Below, piece after piece: positions 1-6,066 of a stretch of 18,797 bases of DNA. The notes beneath the pieces were generated by a model. The model was not told where the DNA came from, searched no databases, and saw nothing but the letters and a program-made list of their open reading frames with translations. The position numbers were made by a program, and so were the translations under genes. The stretch's first letter is position 1. Each line of letters opens with the position of its first letter. The stretch is from Verrucomicrobiota bacterium (GTDB taxonomy: Bacteria; Verrucomicrobiota; Verrucomicrobiia; Limisphaerales; UBA1412). Location: positions 1 to 18,797 of the forward strand of contig JAFZAR010000096.1 of the NCBI GenBank assembly GCA_017557085.1, given 5' to 3'.

Positions 1-65
1 ATTGTCTCGGCGCTGGCGTTGGGCTGCTGCATGATCTTGGTACTGGTGGCCTCGGCGATCCATTC
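1..65 (-). other. In-frame continuation of the serine hydrolase domain beyond the TAG codon
   Basis: Reading the minus strand in the same frame past the TAG at 66-68 gives EWIAEATSTKIMQQPNA and then SAET, with no further stop up to the window edge. EWI.EAT directly after GEQLLS is what beta-lactamase-family proteins show at this point (a G-K/E-Q-L-L-S-x-E-W-I/V pattern). This is therefore former or still-translated coding sequence rather than intergenic DNA. The 3' end lies outside the window. Confidence 0.7.
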
Positions 66-1634
66 CTAAGAAAGGAGTTGCTCACCGTTCCATTTGCCCT
101 TTTGAAGCATGAACTGGCCCAGTTTGGCCATGTCTTCGGTCTTGACCCACAGACCCCAGCCGCCGCAGTTGATGCCCATCGGGCTTTCATCCCACTTGAC
201 ACCGGAGATGCCCAGCGGACGGAACAGGCGCGGATAGAGGAAGTCGAGCGTCTTCTGGCCGGAGACCTTCTGGATGATCGCGCTCAGCATGAATGTAGCG
301 AAACTGTTGTAACGGAACACAGTACCCGGTTCATTGATGACCGGTTCCGCCAGGAAGAGCTTGACCCAGTTCTCATCGCTGATGGTCACGCCGCACTCAA
401 ATTCGCGGGTATGGAGCTGGCCCGGTTCTTTGGCCTGACCGGTGGACATCATCAACAGGTGACGGATCTCCATCTTGGCCAGATTCGGGGAAACTTCCTC
501 CGGAAGGTCATCAGGGAAAAATGAAATAACTTTGTCGGTAACTTTGATCAGACCTTCCTGCACAGCAAAACCGATCGCCGTGGAGGTATAAGTCTTACTG
601 ACAGAGTGCAGGATGTGCAGTTCATCAGGCGCCCCGCCGTTCATCCAGTGTTCCGCCACAACCTTGCCGTTGCGCACAACCATGATGCTTTGGACGTTCT
701 GGTTCTTTGCTTTCACATCAGCCAGATAGTTCTCCAGCATAGCCGGATCTACGTTTTCAGCCTCCGGAGTGCTGCGAGGCAGGGATTTCCACACTTTATT
801 GTAGCTGACGGTCTCGATCCCCTTCTCCTGGAGAGCATTCTTGACCTTGTCGCTGGTAAAGAGATCGGTCACACCCTGACGATCCTGCGCTACGTTTTCG
901 TAGCCAATATGATAAACACCCTGCATTTCCGGTGTGTCATAAGCCGGATGGTCCAGGAAGAGATAATCTTTGCCGGGTTCCAGTTTTTCAAGCATCTTGA
1001 GGAAAGAGGCTTCTTTCTCCGCGAATGTCCCATGCGCACCGTCATAGCTGACATGGTTCAGCTTTTGGTCAAATTCCATTCCTAAATGATATTCTTTAGC
1101 CAGACGAGAAACCATAGCGGCTACATCCTTGTCAAAGTACATATTCCCCATGTGGGAAGAGATGTGAGTGATCTGAGGGATATTCTTGAGCGCAAACTCG
1201 ATCTGTGCGCGGAACTCTTGTTCCAACTCCGCGATGCTCCAGGTGCTTTCCATGGTACTGAGTCCGGGATAGTTCGGGTTTTTCCCAACCATAGGCAGGA
1301 AATAGCCGTTTTTGTCTGTCAAACTGGGACAATGCGTCAACGGACGCCATTTGATGTTATCCCATTCACTGTTGGTCACCAGATGAAGTCCCACATCTAT
1401 CTGCGGATTCGCGTTGAGCAAGCGCACAGTCTCAGGAAACCACGGAGCCACGGCCATCACTTCGATGGAAGTAACGACTCCCTCCTGCACAGACTTGAGA
1501 CAAGCCTCATTACTGGCATGAGAAGAACCCATGTCGTCAGCGCGGATAATCAAACGCGGATTATCGGCACAAACAGAAAACGTCAACTGTGCGGCGCACA
1601 GAACAGCAAATCCAAAAAAAAGTTTCTTTTTCAT
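66..1634 (-). CDS. Exported YdjC-family carbohydrate deacetylase fused to a beta-lactamase-like serine hydrolase, cut short by an in-frame TAG
   Basis: This is a 522-residue protein with a signal peptide at about 1-23 (KKK, then a hydrophobic stretch). Residues about 27-285 look like the YdjC/ChbG/HpnK deacetylase fold. They carry the Asp-Asp metal motif RADDMG (31-36), GLHL (82-85), an SSHMG histidine motif (159-163) and LDHPAYD (227-233). After a linker, residues about 297-522 match class C beta-lactamase/esterase-type serine hydrolases: the SxxK nucleophile motif is SVSK (344-347), the Tyr motif is YNS (442-444), and GGWGLWVKTEDMAKLGQ (491-507) is typical. The family normally continues for roughly 80-100 more residues, including the third active-site motif. 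Here a TAG stops it after GEQLLS, yet the same frame stays open and family-like to the window edge. Start: ATG at 1634, the only one that gives a signal peptide, with no Shine-Dalgarno site. By family the likely role is trimming acetylated glycans or peptides in the periplasm; the substrate cannot be read from sequence. Confidence 0.85.
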   Translation of the reverse strand: MKKKLFFGFAVLCAAQLTFSVCADNPRLIIRADDMGSSHASNEACLKSVQEGVVTSIEVMAVAPWFPETVRLLNANPQIDVGLHLVTNSEWDNIKWRPLTHCPSLTDKNGYFLPMVGKNPNYPGLSTMESTWSIAELEQEFRAQIEFALKNIPQITHISSHMGNMYFDKDVAAMVSRLAKEYHLGMEFDQKLNHVSYDGAHGTFAEKEASFLKMLEKLEPGKDYLFLDHPAYDTPEMQGVYHIGYENVAQDRQGVTDLFTSDKVKNALQEKGIETVSYNKVWKSLPRSTPEAENVDPAMLENYLADVKAKNQNVQSIMVVRNGKVVAEHWMNGGAPDELHILHSVSKTYTSTAIGFAVQEGLIKVTDKVISFFPDDLPEEVSPNLAKMEIRHLLMMSTGQAKEPGQLHTREFECGVTISDENWVKLFLAEPVINEPGTVFRYNSFATFMLSAIIQKVSGQKTLDFLYPRLFRPLGISGVKWDESPMGINCGGWGLWVKTEDMAKLGQFMLQKGKWNGEQLLS

Positions 1635-1666
1635 ATTTCAAGCTAACATGAAGCAAATACGGGGAA

Positions 1667-1695
1667 AATATATCAAATCAGAAAAAATTATTCAA
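1667..1695 (-). promoter_or_regulatory. Sigma70-type promoter for the deacetylase/hydrolase gene
   Basis: On the minus strand, TTGAAT (1690-1695) and TATATT (1667-1672) are 17 bases apart. The -10 matches the consensus at 5 of 6 positions and the -35 at 4 of 6. Transcription would start near 1660, leaving a leader of about 26 bases before the ATG at 1634. The site lies between the upstream terminator at 1718-1744 and the gene, which fits an independent transcript. Confidence 0.55.
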
Positions 1696-1717
1696 TCATG
1701 CTTTGCATTAAAAACAA

Positions 1718-1744
1718 AAAAACTCCGGGAAAACCGGAGTTTTT
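1718..1744 (-). terminator. Intrinsic terminator after the FecR gene (symmetrical)
   Basis: This is a perfect inverted repeat with arms at 1718-1728 and 1734-1744, a GC core of ACTCCGG/CCGGAGT and a GAAAA loop. It is flanked by A runs on the left and T runs on the right. On the minus strand it lies 21 bases beyond the FecR stop codon and runs into TTTTTGTTTTT. The A/T symmetry means it could also stop plus-strand transcription. Confidence 0.9.
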
Positions 1745-1765
1745 CGTTTTATTTGCTACACCTGA

Positions 1766-2566
1766 TTACCAGGGAGTAACAGGTTTATTTCCACCTGTCA
1801 GTGGATCAGTCTTGCCACGGTGATCCTTTTCAACTTTGTCCACAAATTTGTCATAGACATCATCGAAATTAGGATTGATCAAACCGCGTTCGATCTCACC
1901 ATCTTCAACACTGATTTCTTTCTTGGCCTTGCCAGTGTTAGGACGATTGGCGCTGGCCACCTGGGTAGTAATACCAGCCTGGAGATTCGGATCAGTCGGA
2001 GCGACCGCATCGGAACCAACCGGCAGAGTCTGTCCAGCGGCCACAGGGATCAAACCTTTGGCAGTCTGCACATCCACAGCACCCTTTGTCACAATGACGG
2101 AACCATCGGCACCCACGGAGAATTCCGCGTTGCTGCCCTTGACGATCACGTCTCTGGAGGGGGTCTTGATGACATACTTGGAGGCACCATTCAGACCATT
2201 GACATTACCAGTCACACGACCCGTTGCGAGTCTGAGAGCGGTATCTGTCACATCCTGACCGCTTACTTTCTTGCTGTCAGCGGCATCCAAGGTCAATGTT
2301 GTGTTCTCGTTCAGGACAACCAGACTGTCAATGTTCGAGAGTCTGAAGGAAGCCAGAGAACCAACGGTGCTGCCTGTACGGAGGGTAGAACCCACTTTAA
2401 CAGGTTTGTTAGCAGAGATTTTCTGCCATGCGCCACCTTTACCTAAACTCTCAACGACACCAGTTGTGCCGGTCAGGGTCGCGTCCTTCGCCTGGACTGC
2501 TACCGCAACAAGGAGAGCAGCCATCAAGGTTGCGCTCACCACAAAATTCTTAACGATTTTCTTCAT
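1766..2566 (-). CDS. Secreted FecR-domain protein
   Basis: This is a 266-residue protein with a clear signal peptide (MKKIVKNF, then a hydrophobic core, with predicted cleavage after AVAVQA at about 26). Residues about 35-185 look like a FecR domain: VKVGSTLRTGSTVGSLASFRL (about 56-76), VVLNENTTLTL, LATGRVTGNV, and YVIKTPSRDVIVKGSNAEFSV (about 131-151). The C-terminal 80 residues are polar and charged, rich in Asp, Lys and Pro, and end in GGNKPVTPW; no membrane anchor is seen. Canonical FecR senses ligand-bound TonB receptors through an inner-membrane anchor and an anti-sigma region. This protein has neither, so it belongs with the free FecR-fold proteins common in PVC bacteria, whose role is unclear (structural or carbohydrate/peptidoglycan-associated). 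It has its own promoter and terminator, so it forms a single-gene unit. Confidence 0.85.
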   Translation of the reverse strand: MKKIVKNFVVSATLMAALLVAVAVQAKDATLTGTTGVVESLGKGGAWQKISANKPVKVGSTLRTGSTVGSLASFRLSNIDSLVVLNENTTLTLDAADSKKVSGQDVTDTALRLATGRVTGNVNGLNGASKYVIKTPSRDVIVKGSNAEFSVGADGSVIVTKGAVDVQTAKGLIPVAAGQTLPVGSDAVAPTDPNLQAGITTQVASANRPNTGKAKKEISVEDGEIERGLINPNFDDVYDKFVDKVEKDHRGKTDPLTGGNKPVTPW

Positions 2567-2618
2567 AATCTAATTCTCTATTAAATTCGATGTAACTCTC
2601 GTTACCAAAACCACCCGA

Positions 2619-2648
2619 AGGATAGCTCTTTTTTGGTGATCTTGTCAA
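2619..2648 (-). promoter_or_regulatory. Sigma70-type promoter for the FecR gene
   Basis: On the minus strand there is a perfect TTGACA (2643-2648) and, 18 bases downstream, TATCCT (2619-2624; 4 of 6). The predicted start of transcription lies about 45 bases upstream of the ATG at 2566. The AT-rich leader has no good Shine-Dalgarno sequence (AGAGAATTAG is the nearest). The promoter begins only 24 bases beyond the upstream gene's stop codon. Confidence 0.6.
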
Positions 2649-2671
2649 TAGCCGAAAGCATTTTTTTTTAT

Positions 2672-4636
2672 TTATTCAAACTTTTTTTGTTCACCTTGCC
2701 TCTGAGCGGCGATTTCATACCACTCTTTGGCGAAGTCATTCCCTTCATTTCTCAGATGGATCGAACGCTCCAAGTGCTTCACGGCCAGGTCATAATCCCC
2801 TCTATAGAGGGCACAGAACCCGTAAACCGCGTTGCTGTCGTGGCCGTCAGGACGTAAAGTCAGCATTTTATCCGCGTAAGGGATCGCATCATCCGCTCTG
2901 CCCTGCAGCGTCAACGCACCTGCCATTCCGCCGTAAAGCCGGTAATGATAAGGGTTATAGCGAATGGCCATACTGTAATATCCGATCGCGTGAACCAGTG
3001 CCCAGTCTCTTTCTTCTGGGTCTTCTGAATACATTCCCACGGTCAGCATCCGGCGACCGGCTTCCATTGCTGTATTCCAATTTCGTTCATCCAGTTTCAC
3101 CGCCTGATCCAGCAGTTTCTGAGCTTCTTTATTGCTGATCCCCTCCGCTTCTGATGCTTTGACCAGATACGCTATGTGCGAGGTGTGGACCGCATCCCAT
3201 ACTAATATGAAGCTGAACAACACGATAAAGGTAGTTACCGCAATGCGGTTGGCTGAGGATTGTTTGATCCAGCAGGAGTCTTTGTAAAGGCGCACACAGC
3301 TAAGCAGAAAGGCAAACAGCACTACCGCCAGCATGGCATTGGCCGGGATGTGCATATTAAAGTCCACCGCCGAATGGATCAAAATGGCCAATATGGCACC
3401 CGCTACACCCAGGAACAAGGCGGAACGGGTACTGTCCTGGGGATTAAAGGATTCCCCTTTTCGGCGAACATACTGCCAAATTTTGAATACATCAATCCCG
3501 GCGGCAATCAGCAGCGCGGCCAGCAAAGCCACCCCCACCAAGCCCCATTCGATCCACAGCTGCAAGTAATCGGAATGTGCAAAGTAGGGATCGTCCTGAG
3601 TTTTATCTGTCAAATAGGAGTGGATCTGAGAAGCATAAGTGCCGGATCCCCTGCCAAACAGAGAGGTTTTGGAGGCCATTTCCAGGCTTGATTTGTAAAT
3701 AGCACCCCTGCCTTCATCCAGCTGGGTGGTCGTCATGAGTTCACTGAAGCGTGTCTCCGCGTGAGGTTTACTCAACAGGAACCATGCCGCGGCCACGATC
3801 AGCAATGCCGCGGCCGCCAAAGCAGGAATACGGTACTTATGGCTGTTGAAGAGAGTCACTAAGATCAAAGCCACACCGCACAGTGATGCCACATATCCCG
3901 CACGGGAAACGGTCACAGCGATTCCTGCCAGTAAAACCAAAGAAGCAAAGCCCACCAAAATCTTCTGATACTGTTCAAGACGTCCGGCCAGCGTCAAAGC
4001 CAAAGCCAGGGGGATCGTCATTTCCAGAAATCCGGCTAAGTGATTGGGGCATATATAAGTACCGGAGGCACGGTGTACATAGACATCCGGCTGTTCGACA
4101 CCTAAAATACTGGTAGAACCGGTCATGAACTGAGCCACCGCGTAGATGGAAATCATCGTTCCCACGCTGATAACAGCTAAAGCAAAGATCTTGGCGTATT
4201 TTCTATGCTTTAAGTTATTGACAAACAAAAAGAAAAGACAGACATACAGAAGCAGTTGGAGGGTATCCCGGCGAGCACTGTATTCGATGGGCGACTTAAT
4301 ATATTCAAAGAATCCATAAGCCAGGATCAGCAAGACTCCCCAAACCGCCGGAGTCGAAAAAAATCGGTGCGAATGGTTCAGCCACAAACGTCCTCCCCAT
4401 AACAGCAAGGCCACTGCCGTCAACACTTCTGTGATGGAATACGACCAGACGAGGGTCCCGCCATAGGAGACTGGCATCAGGACAAACATCCCGACAAACA
4501 ACCATAAGATGATCTGATCGAAAATCTTATCAAGAGTTCCGGAACGTCCTTTGGAATGGGAACGATGTCTGGAATGAGAGCGACGTTTCGACTTGGTACG
4601 CTCTTCCGATTTATTCTCTACTTTATCTGCAGTCAT
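2672..4636 (-). CDS. O-antigen ligase/polymerase-like (Wzy_C) membrane protein with C-terminal TPR region
   Basis: This is a 654-residue polytopic protein. A short, very basic Ser/Arg/His/Lys-rich cytoplasmic N-terminus (about 5-33, KSKRRSHSRHRSHSK) precedes about ten or more hydrophobic segments up to about residue 490. Wzy/WaaL-type marks include RASGTYICPNHLAG (about 189-202), TVSRAGYVA (about 242-250), GRGSGTY followed by HSDYLQLWIEWGLVG (about 354-368), and HSAVDFNMHIPANA (about 421-434). Residues about 495-654 look like TPR repeats (ALTLQGRADDAIPYADKMLTLRPDG, CALYRGDYDLAVKHLERSI). Such proteins join or polymerise undecaprenyl-linked glycans on the periplasmic side, or glycosylate proteins; which one applies here cannot be told. 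The start is chosen at ATG 4636 because the best promoter would begin transcription near 4686. An in-frame TTG at 4675 would add 13 residues but leave almost no leader. Confidence 0.8.
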   Translation of the reverse strand: MTADKVENKSEERTKSKRRSHSRHRSHSKGRSGTLDKIFDQIILWLFVGMFVLMPVSYGGTLVWSYSITEVLTAVALLLWGGRLWLNHSHRFFSTPAVWGVLLILAYGFFEYIKSPIEYSARRDTLQLLLYVCLFFLFVNNLKHRKYAKIFALAVISVGTMISIYAVAQFMTGSTSILGVEQPDVYVHRASGTYICPNHLAGFLEMTIPLALALTLAGRLEQYQKILVGFASLVLLAGIAVTVSRAGYVASLCGVALILVTLFNSHKYRIPALAAAALLIVAAAWFLLSKPHAETRFSELMTTTQLDEGRGAIYKSSLEMASKTSLFGRGSGTYASQIHSYLTDKTQDDPYFAHSDYLQLWIEWGLVGVALLAALLIAAGIDVFKIWQYVRRKGESFNPQDSTRSALFLGVAGAILAILIHSAVDFNMHIPANAMLAVVLFAFLLSCVRLYKDSCWIKQSSANRIAVTTFIVLFSFILVWDAVHTSHIAYLVKASEAEGISNKEAQKLLDQAVKLDERNWNTAMEAGRRMLTVGMYSEDPEERDWALVHAIGYYSMAIRYNPYHYRLYGGMAGALTLQGRADDAIPYADKMLTLRPDGHDSNAVYGFCALYRGDYDLAVKHLERSIHLRNEGNDFAKEWYEIAAQRQGEQKKFE

Positions 4637-4692
4637 AAAGTGCCGGGTATCATACCATGTTTTTTCTTCTTCCAAAAGCCTAAAAAATGAAA

Positions 4693-4721
4693 ATTACATT
4701 TCATTTCCATCTCTTTGTAAA
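4693..4721 (-). promoter_or_regulatory. Sigma70-type promoter for the O-antigen ligase-like gene
   Basis: On the minus strand, TTTACA (4716-4721) and TGTAAT (4693-4698) are spaced by exactly 17 bases, and each matches the consensus at 5 of 6 positions. Transcription would start near 4686, about 50 bases before the ATG at 4636. It lies in the divergent gap shared with folK. Confidence 0.6.
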
Positions 4722-4728
4722 GTAGAGT

Positions 4729-4762
4729 AGCCGGGCAAGGCGGCTTTGTCCTTTTTGGGGAC
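4729..4762 (+). other. Two small GC-rich hairpins in the folK leader
   Basis: Two adjacent short inverted repeats precede folK: AGCCG/CGGCT (4729-4733 with 4741-4745) and GTCC/GGAC (4748-4751 with 4759-4762, T-rich loop). They sit 20-50 bases before the start codon. They could form leader structure, but they are short and match no riboswitch that I recognise. Confidence 0.3.
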
Positions 4763-4782
4763 GGGGCCGGGATGTGTGTTCT

Positions 4783-5274
4783 ATGGATACTTATATCGCT
4801 TTAGGGTCTAATCTGGGCAATTCCGAAGCAGAAATCAACCGCGCGCGCGATTTTCTGCAAACGCTTGCATGTTCCCCTGTAAAATGCTCTTCTCTATGGT
4901 ATTCTGAACCAATGGATTGTCCTCCCGGCTCTCCGATGTTTGTGAACGCGGTCATCGGGCTGGAGCTGTCCGCGGAGCTGTCCCCTGTCCGGCTTCTGGA
5001 TCTGCTGCAGGATTACGAGATCCGCGCCGGCCGTCCTCATGATCATGGCCATAATCTGCCCAGGATCATTGACCTGGACATTATTTACTGCCGAAACATA
5101 CAGATACAGTCCCCGCGGCTGACCCTGCCCCATCCGAGGGCAGAGGAACGGCTTTTCGTAATGGCACCTCTGGCAGAAATCGCTCCCGATCTGAAACTTA
5201 CACCATGTTCTGAGACGGTGGGACAAATCGCGGCGCGTTTATCCGCAACACAAAAATGCCGCCGTTTACCCTAA
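4783..5274 (+). CDS. folK: 2-amino-4-hydroxy-6-hydroxymethyldihydropteridine pyrophosphokinase
   Basis: This 163-residue HPPK transfers pyrophosphate from ATP to 6-hydroxymethyl-7,8-dihydropterin in folate biosynthesis, in the cytoplasm. Diagnostic features are the N-terminal YIALGSNLGN (4-13), YSEPMD (40-45), FVNAVIGLE (53-61), the signature PRIIDLDII (93-101) with its two metal-binding Asp residues (97 and 99), and the C-terminal LPHPRAEERLFVMAPLAEI (115-133). The length is normal for the single-domain enzyme. I start at ATG 4783, which places YIALGSN at the usual position and has GGGA about ten bases upstream; an in-frame GTG at 4774 would add MCS. It stands alone on its strand, with no other folate gene next to it. 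Confidence 0.95.
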   Translation: MDTYIALGSNLGNSEAEINRARDFLQTLACSPVKCSSLWYSEPMDCPPGSPMFVNAVIGLELSAELSPVRLLDLLQDYEIRAGRPHDHGHNLPRIIDLDIIYCRNIQIQSPRLTLPHPRAEERLFVMAPLAEIAPDLKLTPCSETVGQIAARLSATQKCRRLP

Positions 5275-5290
5275 ATGTGAAACGGTAAGG

Positions 5291-5307
5291 GACGGGGTTC
5301 CCCAGTC
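5291..5307 (+). terminator. Possible weak terminator between the convergent folK and H1-like genes
   Basis: An imperfect GC-rich hairpin (GACGGGG/CCCCAGTC arms, one G-A mismatch, 3-base loop) begins 17 bases after the folK stop and is followed by the loosely T-rich GTCTGTCTTTATTT. The stem is short and the T run is interrupted, so the call is tentative. Confidence 0.3.
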
Positions 5308-5316
5308 GGTCTGTCT

Positions 5317-5874
5317 TTATTTAGTTTTCGCCTTCTTGGCAGCGGGTTTTGCTTTTTTCTTAGCCGGAGCCGCTTTTACCTTAGCATTTACTTTGGCCGG
5401 GGCTGTTTTTTTAGGAGCCGTTTTCTCTGACTTCTTGGCGGCTTTTGAAGTTTTGGCTTTTTTCTTTTTGGCGGGAGCCGGACGATTGATCTTGGCCAGG
5501 GTGTCGTTCACAATGCCCATATCCAGGATGCTCTTGAAAAGATTCAGCTCATGGATACGTTCCAGCAGGACTGTCATTGCCCACAAAAAACCGGTGTGCG
5601 GACTCTGCTCCCACATGTGCCACTGCAAAAGCTCTACGACCGAGGTGAACAGGGAGTAATTGCCCGTATGCAGTGTGTACATGAGCAATTCCCCATAGCG
5701 CGAGGAATTCAAGACCACCTGACCTGACAGGGAACAGTTTTCCAGTTCCTGTGTAAAAAGCGCGATGGCGCAGTTGATGTCCTTGCGGTAGTCCAAAATA
5801 TCTTTCTTTTGGATCTCCGAAAGAGATTTGTCCAGGAGCGGTGTCACTTTTTTTACGATATCTTTTTTCTGCAT
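5317..5874 (-). CDS. Protein with an unrecognised helical N-terminal domain and a histone H1-like Lys/Ala/Pro tail
   Basis: This is a 185-residue protein in two parts. Residues 1-130 look like a compact, mainly helical domain with ordinary composition and several aromatic residues (ELLQWHMWEQ, GFLWAMTVLLERIHELN); I do not recognise the family. Residues 132-185 are almost only Lys, Ala, Pro, Thr and Ser, with about 22 lysines in 54 residues and repeated AAKK, APAK and PAKKK units. That is the composition of bacterial histone H1-like tails (chlamydial Hc1/Hc2 type, and tails on nucleoid proteins of other phyla). The tail very probably binds nucleic acid electrostatically. The N-terminal part may set the partner or the oligomeric state. 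The start at ATG 5874 follows a plausible promoter. There is no signal peptide, so the protein should be cytoplasmic. It could instead be an RNA- or ribosome-associated protein. Confidence 0.7.
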   Translation of the reverse strand: MQKKDIVKKVTPLLDKSLSEIQKKDILDYRKDINCAIALFTQELENCSLSGQVVLNSSRYGELLMYTLHTGNYSLFTSVVELLQWHMWEQSPHTGFLWAMTVLLERIHELNLFKSILDMGIVNDTLAKINRPAPAKKKKAKTSKAAKKSEKTAPKKTAPAKVNAKVKAAPAKKKAKPAAKKAKTK

Positions 5875-5901
5875 AAGCCAGTAGCTTTCAAACTGGAGAG
5901 A

Positions 5902-5930
5902 AGTCTAACTGTTTGGCAGTGGTTTGACAA
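5902..5930 (-). promoter_or_regulatory. Candidate promoter for the H1-like gene
   Basis: On the minus strand, TTGTCA (5925-5930; 5 of 6) and TAGACT (5902-5907; 4 of 6) are 17 bases apart. This would give a leader of about 20 bases before the ATG at 5874. The same bases read TTGACA on the plus strand, but no good plus-strand -10 is spaced from them. Confidence 0.4.
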
Positions 5931-5990
5931 CTCTATTTCTCGTTTTTTCAAAATTTAACCATTTCCAAAACATTTAAAAAAATCCAATCA

Positions 5991-6019
5991 TTGTCAGCCA
6001 AAGGATTTTCTGCAATACT
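5991..6019 (+). promoter_or_regulatory. Candidate extended -10 promoter for the CNNM-proB-mazG-ubiE operon
   Basis: TTGTCA (5991-5996; 5 of 6) and AATACT (6014-6019; 4 of 6) have a 17-base spacer, and TGC directly before the -10 supplies the extended -10 TG. Transcription would start near 6026, about 40 bases before the first ATG at 6067. The 192-base gap is otherwise AT-rich and without other visible content. Confidence 0.4.
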
Positions 6020-6066
6020 ATGGCTGGTTCTGTCAGCGGACGGACAGAACATCAGAAGTATCGTTT

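Noticed and set aside
66..68. Genome-wide reassignment of TAG as a sense codon
   Set aside because: TAG closes the second CNNM gene, mazG, dtd, the OPT gene and the ABC permease at expected C-termini, so it works as a stop here.
78..1646. Long open frames on the plus strand opposite the deacetylase/hydrolase gene
   Set aside because: They are antisense shadows with no family features. The minus-strand protein has a signal peptide and catalytic motifs.
1820..2573. Plus-strand open frames opposite the FecR gene
   Set aside because: They overlap a well-supported secreted protein and show low-complexity shadow composition with no promoter or recognisable domain.
4637..4675. TTG start adding 13 residues to the O-antigen ligase-like protein
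   Set aside because: The best promoter would leave a leader of only about 11 bases. The ATG at 4636 gives a normal leader and keeps all recognisable features.
4729..4782. THF or other folate riboswitch before folK
   Set aside because: The hairpins are short, and I could not match any conserved core of a known class by eye.
5336..5659. Plus-strand open frame with a hydrophobic Ala/Phe/Leu-rich protein opposite the H1-like gene
   Set aside because: It is the antisense reading of Lys/Ala codons in the tail, which gives Phe/Leu/Ala runs. No start signal supports it.
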